Assembly (NCBI GenBank): GCA_027600665.1
Contig: JADGJL010000031.1
Location: 1-64,000, forward strand
Reading direction: 5' to 3'
Source: Irineochytrium annulatum
Taxonomy: Eukaryota > Chytridiomycota > Chytridiomycetes > Chytridiales > Chytridiaceae
Length of the DNA stretch: 64,000 nt
Part shown: piece by piece, positions 57,345 through 64,000 of the stretch
Layout: every line of letters begins with the position of its first letter
Numbering within the stretch: position 1 is the stretch's first letter
Made by a program: the position numbers and the translations under genes
The notes under the pieces: generated by a model
What the model saw: only the letters and a program-made list of their open reading frames with translations
Databases searched by the model: none
Told to the model about the DNA's origin: nothing

Positions 57345-59087
57345 ATGGGGTCCATGACGGCCATCCTGCAATGCAAGGCCTGCCTGGAGCTATTGAATCA
57401 GCCTCTGACGTTGCCCTGCGGTGAATCCGTTTGCCGGAAATGCCTGAGATTGCCACCGGAGACGGAACAAATGGCCAAGCTGAAGGAGAAGATGAGGGCG
57501 ACATTTGCTGGGGACGATATCCCTCAGCCGTTGCAGGATCTGCTTACTTCCTACGTTTGCCCGGCCCGCAACTGTCGCAAGCGACATCTGTATCGTAAAG
57601 ATTTTTTTTGTTGTGGTAGTTTAAAATTGGTGTAGGCAGTGAGCGCACCGACTGGATGCTCAGCACGATTATGGAGCGCGCATACCCCATCGAAGTGAAG
57701 GCATATTCTTTGGCGAACGAGGCGGACAGGTTATTTAGAGATGCCGGTGGGAGAAGGGCCGACGACACGGAGCTGCAGCCAGCGGCGGCTAACGTCTGTC
57801 GCAAAATCCTTGTCTCTCTTAATGAGGTTTGTTGCACACTGATGTAGACAATGCTAATAAGCGTTAACAGGCCGTACACCTTGCACCCCATCTTCAGTAC
57901 CCATACCTTACGCGGGCACGCGTCCTCACCGAGCTCGGGCACTTCGACAAAGCGTTTAATGACGCTGCAATCGCTACTGAAATTAATCCCAAGAACCGGC
58001 GAGGAGCGGTGGCGAGGCGGTTGGTGGAGATGAGCCGAGGCGCTATTGAGCGGATCAGCGATGGGAGCACAGACAGCCCGCAGACGTCCGTTCAGCAGAC
58101 CGAAAACGCGTCGTGTGTACCCTCTGTCATCGATGCCGAATTGGATTGCACCCTCTGTTTGGGGACTCTGTCCGAGCCCGTGACATCCCCGTGCGGTCAC
58201 TCCTGGTGCCGCGAGTGCATCATGCACTCCGTCGATCACAACCGCCGGTGTCCCCTGTGTCGAATCCCGATACCGGGATTGATATACTTCGAAAAGCGGC
58301 CAGTGAACAAGATCCTGAGTTCGCTAAGCAAACGAGCGGAGAAACCCGCCGGCGAGTCACAATCACGCCTGACAACCAATGCCTCTGCCGCATGGATCCC
58401 CATCTTTGTCTGCACCATAGCTTTTCCGGGAACGACGCAAGGCTTCCATATTTTCGAGCCGCGGTACCGAGTGATGGTGAAGCGTTGTATGGAGACCAAC
58501 AGGCGGTTTGGGATCTTCTTGCCGAATAGATGGGGCCCTTACGTGGAGGTTGGGACTGTGGTGGAGATCGATCGAGTGGAAGAAGTGCCGAGCGAGCTGA
58601 TAACAACATCGGTCGGGCCGTTGCCTCGATATGTCATTGAGACAACGGGGGTGTATCGCTGCAAGGTTTTGGAACGACGTCGGGAGGTCGATGGTCTCGA
58701 CTATGCTCGCGTTGAGCGCGTAAACGACATCGAGCCTTTCGATATGTCGGAAGATGATAACGAATCGACATCGGTGCACTGGGATCCCATACCTGTCGTT
58801 TCTCTGCTACTCAGAGCCCGCGGCTTCGCGCAAGCCCTGTTAATATCGTTGTCGGATGGCGCTCGTGCAGATTTTCAGCGGCAGTACGGCGATATTCCTG
58901 ATGATCCGGGCGAGTTTACATTCTGGTTGGCGAACGTCCTGCCGATCGATCCGTACGTTGCGGATTCTTTTGTGCAATGATGATACTGACTGTGTGTAGA
59001 TTTCAAAAGTTGCATTTATTGGAGATGCGGTTAGTGTACGACAGGCTGAGTCAGCTGGACACCATGATTGAGAAGATTCTCTCGTAG
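57345..59087 (+). CDS. LON peptidase N-terminal domain and RING finger protein (LONRF-like)
   Basis: Probable E3 ubiquitin ligase. Order of domains matches animal LONRF: a first RING-like Cys cluster (LQCKACLELLNQPLTLPCGE, then VCRKC), a TPR-like helical stretch (AVHLAPHLQYPYLTRARVL, FDKAFNDAAIATEINPKNRR), a canonical RING (DCTLCLGTLSEPVTSPCGHS, WCRECI, CPLCRIPI), then a LON substrate-binding domain (FPGTTQGFHIFEPRYRVMVK, FGIFLPN, VGTVVEIDRVEE). The last join, 58953-58999 region, restores VLPIDPFQKLHLLEMR and ends IEKILS. Its stop is 16 bp from the SPN1 stop. Confidence 0.87.
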
Positions 59088-59103
59088 AAATGTTGATTTA
59101 TTA

Positions 59104-60614
59104 CTATTGCTTGCTTTTTCTCTTCGCAAATTTTGACTTGAATTTCTTTATCTTGTCATTCACAGATCCCTTTTTCATCTCCTTCATGGTCTCGACGTTG
59201 ATGTTAGATTGTGGCGCGATATCGAAGCTGGCGCGGATGGGCTGCGGAACTCTCGCTCTGTTACTTTTCTCATCGGTGCTGCAAAATAGGCATTTAGTAC
59301 AGGTTGGGCATATAAAGTAATACATCGCATTATTTTCTGACGCTTCTGGCATCCGGTCCATATTTCGATCCAAGCGTGACGAAGAAGCCGTTTTGCGTAC
59401 TTCGTGCAGGTCGCGGCTGCGCCCAAGAATCGGCCTCATCCATTTCTCTATGGACACGTTGGACACGTAAGTCAAGAGTCCTGGTACAGGCAGGAAAGAG
59501 AAATGTGCAAACCAAGCAACTCGGCGACGATTTTCTGCATTGCTGGTACCACTCGGTCACACTTGGAGTAGAACATAATGACGCGACCGATCTTACTTTC
59601 TTCCAGGCTGAGCGAACGGTCAGTATCTCACTTTAAAGAAAGTCGTCCTCACTTCTCTTTTTGGATCGGCATTTTCTGCAACGTCGTTAGCATCGTATAT
59701 TGCACATCTAGGTTCGGCAATGATCCGTCTTGAAGTGGCTCTAGCCTGACAACGTAAGTGTACCAAGTCGACGTTCACCCCCATACCAAGCTTTCATGCC
59801 GTCCAAGATGCCGTTGTCTAGGAATTGGCCGAAGAGGTGCGTCCTGATAAGTTTAAGCCAATCACAACGTGCACTTAAAGTACTTCGAGAGTTGCTCGGA
59901 AACCGCCTGCAGCAGCCTCTTCTTCTCCTTCGCGGGTTGCTGCAGGCTGTTGAACTCGTTGTCCAGCCTTGCCGCCTCCTTCATCTTGTCCACAAGATTC
60001 TTCACCATGTCGTCTACCGCGAAGTTGCCCAACTCCTCGCCATCGCTCTTCTTCGCCCGTTTCTTTTTCGACGAGCTAATGCGGGCCAGGGCTTCTTCAA
60101 AGTCGCGGTTGAACTCTACCGTGGCAGCTGGTGAGAGCTCGTTCAGAATGTGAATATCCAGAAGGCATATCTCACAGTCAAGCTCAGGTTCCTTCGGCCC
60201 GTCTTCATCGTGCCCTTTCTTCTTCCGTCTTTTTTTCGGCCCACCCCTTTCACCTGGTAAGCACAACACGAACCGCAGGAGGACTCACTCTGAAGCTTCG
60301 GCGTTACTACGCTTCTTGAAGCTCGGCAGGGCTCGAGCCTTCGGCTGCGCCTTCTTCTGCGCGGGTGCTGCGAACGTGTTACCTTTGTTCACTACGGCCG
60401 GCAAGCAAGCCAAACCGTCGTCGTCGTCCGAGTCAGATATTTTGTCGTCCAGATCATCGTCGGACCCGAAGATGTCGTTGTACGCCGCGTTGTACGTCTC
60501 CGTAGCTGCAGGCGGGGCATCACCGGCAGGCGCATCCTCCGCGTCAACGTTCGGCTCGGCTGGAGGAGGTGACACGGGCACGGACGCGGGCTGAGGCTCT
60601 TCCTCGTCGTCCAT
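59104..60614 (-). CDS. Transcription factor SPN1/IWS1
   Basis: Elongation factor that partners Spt6 on RNA polymerase II. The N-terminus is acidic and disordered (ISDSDDDDGLACLP), then Lys-rich (PKKRRKKKGHDEDG). The TFIIS N-terminal (TND) domain follows: NRDFEEALARISSSKKKRAK, DDMVKNLVDKMKEAARLDNE, VMFYSKCDR and the conserved EKWMRPILGRSRD. The C-terminus has RVPQPIRASFDIAPQS and a basic end (KFKSKFAKRKSKQ). Multi-exon. Start at 60614 begins MDDEEEPQPASV. Confidence 0.87.
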
Positions 60615-60629
60615 GTCGATATCAAGCCT

Positions 60630-60865
60630 TTAGGTTTTGACCATGAGGGCTTGAACACTCTCGAGTGATGAGCCCCTCGAAGTCCTCGCGTACATCTTCT
60701 CCTTTGTTGTCTTCTTCCCCTCGTTTGCATCCCTCTCACTGGTGTCCAGGCGATTCAACCAGGTCTCCTTTGACTCGAAGGTAAGGAAGGGCCCAAAGCC
60801 CGCTTGCAACTTACCGTCGTGGTGAGAGCCACGCCAGCAGCTACGAAGCGGACGCATGACACCAT
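60630..60865 (-). CDS. Possible 62-residue small protein upstream of SPN1
   Basis: Two exons (60815-60865 and 60630-60767) joined across a clean 47-nt intron with GTAAGT donor. The product starts MVSCVRFVAAGVALTTT, a short hydrophobic segment, and continues ETWLNRLDTSERDANEGKK, a charged helix. It ends 15 nt upstream of the SPN1 start on the same strand, so it could be a separate small mitochondrial or membrane protein, or an artefact within the SPN1 leader. No family recognised. Confidence 0.4.
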
Positions 60866-61354
60866 ACTGAGACCTTTTCCGGCTCCTCGAATCCTGTACC
60901 GCAGCCTTTGATCACACCCAAATCGACCACTTCACTTGCTTCATCACACAACGGCTGACCACTTTTAGGTGTTACGGGAGGGACGGCAGGATAATGAAGG
61001 TGGGCGTTTGGATTGAGCGGCCGTATTGCGGTTGCAACACTGCAAGCGGATCCACGGAAGGTGGGCTAATGGTCCTTTTGGGAACTCCGGCGTCGTAGGA
61101 TGTAGCGAGGCTTTGAAGCCGAGGGAGGATGCCCGTGTTGCCGATAACGCGAGCTACCGAATTTTCTCTGAGCTTGTTAGACAGCGGCACAGGCTTGATG
61201 ACGTTCAGTATATGGTTGTCTCCAATGTAAATGCAACTAGTAATAAATGGGAAGCGTCAAACGTTGACGTCTCCGTCTGCCTTCACTTGAGGGTTGTGCA
61301 ACCTGCAAGTTTTAGCTCCACAGACGTGATACAGCTTTTCATTTGGTTTTGGTG
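60866..61354. other. Divergent intergenic region before the TRP-like gene
   Basis: Head-to-head region between the small protein/SPN1 and the TRP-like gene. A plus-strand open frame at 61026-61355 runs into the TRP start, but it has no family match. Confidence 0.35.
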
Positions 61355-64000
61355 ATGGCTCGCACCCGCTTGCTCGCCGTCGGGGCGGCCGTCGTGGGCT
61401 TCCTGGCCGCAGGCGTCGATGCCGATAGCACGGTCTCGACGTCAACCTACGAGAACTGCGGAGGTGGAACGCATCTGAACATCCTCGGGGCCAACGTTAT
61501 TTTTCATCAAAACAACACCGCGGATGGCTACGTTGGCGTCCTGCAGCTTATTGCCAACGTGGGTGTCCAGCATGTTCATCTCGCATGCATACTTACATGT
61601 TTCAATAGGTGACGTCGGACGTTGAGATCATTCAGGGCGGAGGTATGCTATTGGCATCTTATCGATCTTTGAGCTGACCTTATGATAGCCGAGGTCTCTG
61701 CGCTGGTCCTGGGTCACACCTTCCAGCTAGAGAACGACGATTTCTGCAGTCTGACATCTTGTCCTGTGAGTTCCGAGATGTCCACTCGATTGCTGATCCC
61801 CACTTCAGATTCATAAGAAGTCGCGGTTTACCGTCAGGAAGAATGTGTCCGTAACGATGATCCCTCCGCCGGGGGTCGAGATTCAGATCAGAGTTAACGT
61901 GCACAACGGACAAAGCCAATTGGGGTGCTTCGATGTCCGCTTTGATTTTAGGAACGATACTTACAACGTCGCTGTCACGTGAGTATTGTTTTGCCTCGTT
62001 TTGGTGCCCATCGTTTAATGCTCCGTTGTAGCACGATCGCACTCATTCTCTTGGTGCTTTCGTCGATTTTAGGCACCCTCAGTCTGGTCTCATGTAAGTT
62101 TCCCACTTCCCGTTTGAAAACGTGTTGACAGGTCGTTTACCAGCGACTGTCCAATCCTTCACCGATACTAGTACGCATGTCACTCGACCGCTGTCCCAAA
62201 TTGTTGGAGGAGACCACACGCCAGCTGGAGCGGGACATGCCCCTGCTGCTCCAGCCGTCCACGGTGGTGTTCCCGCTGGTGGTCACGCCCCAGCTTCCGC
62301 TGGCGTTCACGGGGGAGGTGCTGCGGGAGGACACGCGGCGGGTCCGGCTGGCGTCCATGGAAGCGGTGCCGCGGGCGGCCAAGCCGCTGCTCCTGGTGGT
62401 GTCCACGGAGGAGGGGGAGGGCATGTCGCGGGGCCCGGCGGTCATCACGGGGGTGGTGCCTCAGGGCCATCGGCGTATGGCCCCGGTGGTTCAGCTGGTC
62501 CTACGGACCCGTCTTCTTACGGCCCTGGGGGTTCTGGAGGACCCGCGGCACCAGCATCTTACGGTCCCTCTGGCGGTGCCGGACCTGCCGCCCCGTCTGC
62601 GTACGGTCCCGGAGTCGGAGCCGGCCCTGCTGACCCGACCGCGTACGGACCTGGTGGCGGTACGGGTCCCTCGGCGCCGACCGCGTTTGGCCCCGGTGGC
62701 GCCTCTGGACCAACCGCGCCGGCCGCCTTCGGCCCGGGTGGTGCCAGCGGTCCCTCCGCCCCGAACGCATTTGGCCCGGGAGGTGCGAGCGGACCATCCG
62801 CCCCAACCGCGTTCGGTCCTGGCGGAGCTGCGGGGCCCGGCGCCCCGACGGCGTACGGACCTGGTGGTGCTGTCGCAGGCGCTCCGAACTCGTTTGCGGC
62901 CGGCCCGATTGGACCCGCGAACGTGGCGGGCGGTGGGAACGTTGTGGTGTCTGGCGGCGGCGGCGGTCTCGCTGCTGCGACGACGGCTGGGCAGGGCGGC
63001 AGCGGATTTGGTCAAAATTACCTTAGCGCGCCGTGGTTCTTCGACATCATCCATTACTTCCAGTTCATTACGTTGTCCGGCCAGCTGCAGCTTGACTACC
63101 CTACTGTCTTCTCCACGTTCTCGCGGTACGTCTCTTTTCTATTTCGATTTACGCAATCTAAGCCTACCCATGCAGCATCTTCCACTTTTCCAATGGCGGC
63201 GTTCGCATTGCTTTCATTGAAGCGGCGGTGGAGAGCTGGACCGGCGTCTCGTCCGTTTGGAACACGAGCACTATTGTTGTTGCCAATGCGACTGGCTTGG
63301 GAAGCGTGGTGACGACGGACGATGTCGGTCTAACCTCGTTCATCATTCAAACGGGCCTCGCTCCAGCCAATTACTTTCCGACGACCCTCATCACCCTGCT
63401 GTTCATGGTTCTTATTATGGGAGTTGTTTCCGTGCTCGTCTCCGTAGGCATCATGATATTTGGGGAGGTCTTTAAGAAGAAGGAGGACGAGGAGCAGGAA
63501 ATGAAAGAGGAGAAGTTAGCGTTACAACATAGGCTCCGGAAGGAGGCGAAGATTGTGATCAGGAAGCGCGCTGTCTTGATTCGATTCTGTCTTGGTATGT
63601 CCTGTCACGGCTTTGATGTTTCCTAACATATCCTTCTTCAGCCAACCTCTTGCGTGCCTGGATGATCGCGCAGTACCCGATCACCGTCGCGTCCGCATAC
63701 TGGCTCTCCCATTTCGCCTCATCGCCGTTCGCTCCCGTCTCTGTGACAGTCGTGGCCGCCATTGTTTTGATTATGTTTTGCGTATCGCTACCAGTTTCGC
63801 TCATTACGATCATTCTTCGCGTCAAGCCCGTCGACAGGCTTTTTACCGATAAGAACTGGTTTGAAACCCTCGGCCCGCTGTATGATCAATATAGGGTCGA
63901 CCGCGTCGCCTTTGCGGCTGTTCTGCCTGCATACTACGCTCTGCAGGGGCTGGCTGTTGGACTATTCCCGAAGAACGCACCGAGGCAGTTAACTGAGACT
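61355..64000 (+). CDS. Flc/TRP-like membrane protein with silk-like insert (3' end outside window)
   Basis: Fungal TRP-like (Flc/Pkd2-type) protein. An N-terminal signal peptide (RTRLLAVGAAVVGFLAAGV) precedes an ML-type lipid-recognition domain with CSLTSCP, VTMIPPPGVEIQIRV and GCFDVRF. The first membrane helix is TTIALILLVLSSILGTLSLV. An insert of roughly 300 residues follows: a His/Gly/Ala block, then about ten 14-residue repeats of the form (Y/F)GPGGxxGPxxPxx, then a Gly-rich end. Family sequence resumes with PWFFDIIHYFQFITLSGQLQ and several more helices (LITLLFMVLIMGVVSVLVSV; SVTVVAAIVLIMFCVSLPVS). The frame is continuous through the insert and into both flanks. Introns are short. The gene is cut by the window end. 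Substrate is unknown; yeast Flc proteins are tied to FAD transport and calcium. Confidence 0.82.
62215..62470 (+). repeat. Coding His/Gly/Ala-rich degenerate repeat
   Basis: Directly upstream of the 42-bp units and in the same frame. About four to five imperfect units of 13-16 residues built around VHGGG, AAGGHA and GPAG. Histidines recur at similar spacing. Confidence 0.75.
62478..62895 (+). repeat. Coding minisatellite of about ten 42-bp units
   Basis: Inside the TRP-like gene. Each unit encodes (Y/F)GPGG, two small residues, GP, one residue, (A/D)P and two small residues, 14 residues in all. Unit length is constant over most copies while third positions vary, which points to selection on the protein rather than very recent DNA slippage. 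Confidence 0.85.

Noticed and set aside
57606..58239. 231-codon minus-strand frame over the LON-RING gene
   Set aside because: It is antisense to well-supported TPR and RING exons and has no domain signature.
61026..61355. Plus-strand open frame running into the TRP-like start
   Set aside because: It lacks motifs, and the signal peptide beginning at 61355 explains the start of the gene better.
62137..63054. Long open frames on both strands over the TRP repeat region
   Set aside because: They are by-products of GC-rich repeats; only the frame with GPGG units joins in frame to the flanking membrane helices.
1..64000. CRISPR arrays, transposons, rRNA genes and bacterial-type operons
   Set aside because: None seen; gene content, splice sites and strand alternation are those of a eukaryotic nuclear genome.

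Overview
The window is compact, intron-rich nuclear DNA from a eukaryote, most likely a flagellated early-diverging fungus of chytrid or blastocladiomycete type. Fungal signs are a short Tom22, an Flc/TRP-like membrane protein, ERG28, a Kae1-MCR1-like gene pair, an Swd1-like RBBP5 and a Syn8-like Qc-SNARE. The sign of a flagellum is a well-conserved IFT56/TTC26 gene, an intraflagellar transport subunit that fungi without cilia have lost. Introns are mostly 38-60 nt with GT..AG ends. No tRNA, rRNA, mobile element or CRISPR array was seen.

Layout. 0-9 kb: gamma-glutamyltransferase, METTL6-type tRNA methyltransferase, MED20, a Qc-SNARE, proteasome assembly chaperone 3, ERG28 and CCDC43. 9-19 kb: an F-box/WD40/UIM protein, a SYLF-domain protein with a Gln-rich tail, CDC23/APC8, KAE1 and cytochrome b5 reductase. 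18-34 kb: tuberin (TSC2), a Pro-rich hypothetical, RBBP5, the inositol pyrophosphate kinase PPIP5K/Vip1 and TRAPPC10. 34-45 kb: a coiled-coil/fibronectin-III protein interrupted by a 10-N assembly gap, UTP21/WDR36, IFT56 and a divergently paired coiled-coil protein. 45-64 kb: methylmalonate-semialdehyde dehydrogenase, PLRG1/Prp46, a mitochondrial rhodanese, DRG2, ISCU, Tom22, a G-alpha subunit, ribonucleotide reductase R2, a LON-RING protein, SPN1/IWS1, a possible 62-residue protein and the start of an Flc/TRP-like protein that runs off the window.

Most genes are housekeeping. They alternate strands, with divergent starts often 48-300 bp apart and convergent stops sometimes only 11-16 bp apart. 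No operon-like or defence-like system is visible. The least ordinary content is the TRP-like protein, which has a His/Gly block and about ten 14-residue silk-like repeats inserted after its first membrane helix. Other unusual points are the coiled-coil/FN3 protein, a G-alpha whose best start lacks the N-terminal lipidation motif, a PPIP5K that has lost a conserved histidine, and several odd splice sites.

Exon boundaries were placed by eye from splice signals, reading frame and recalled family conservation, without alignments or transcript data.
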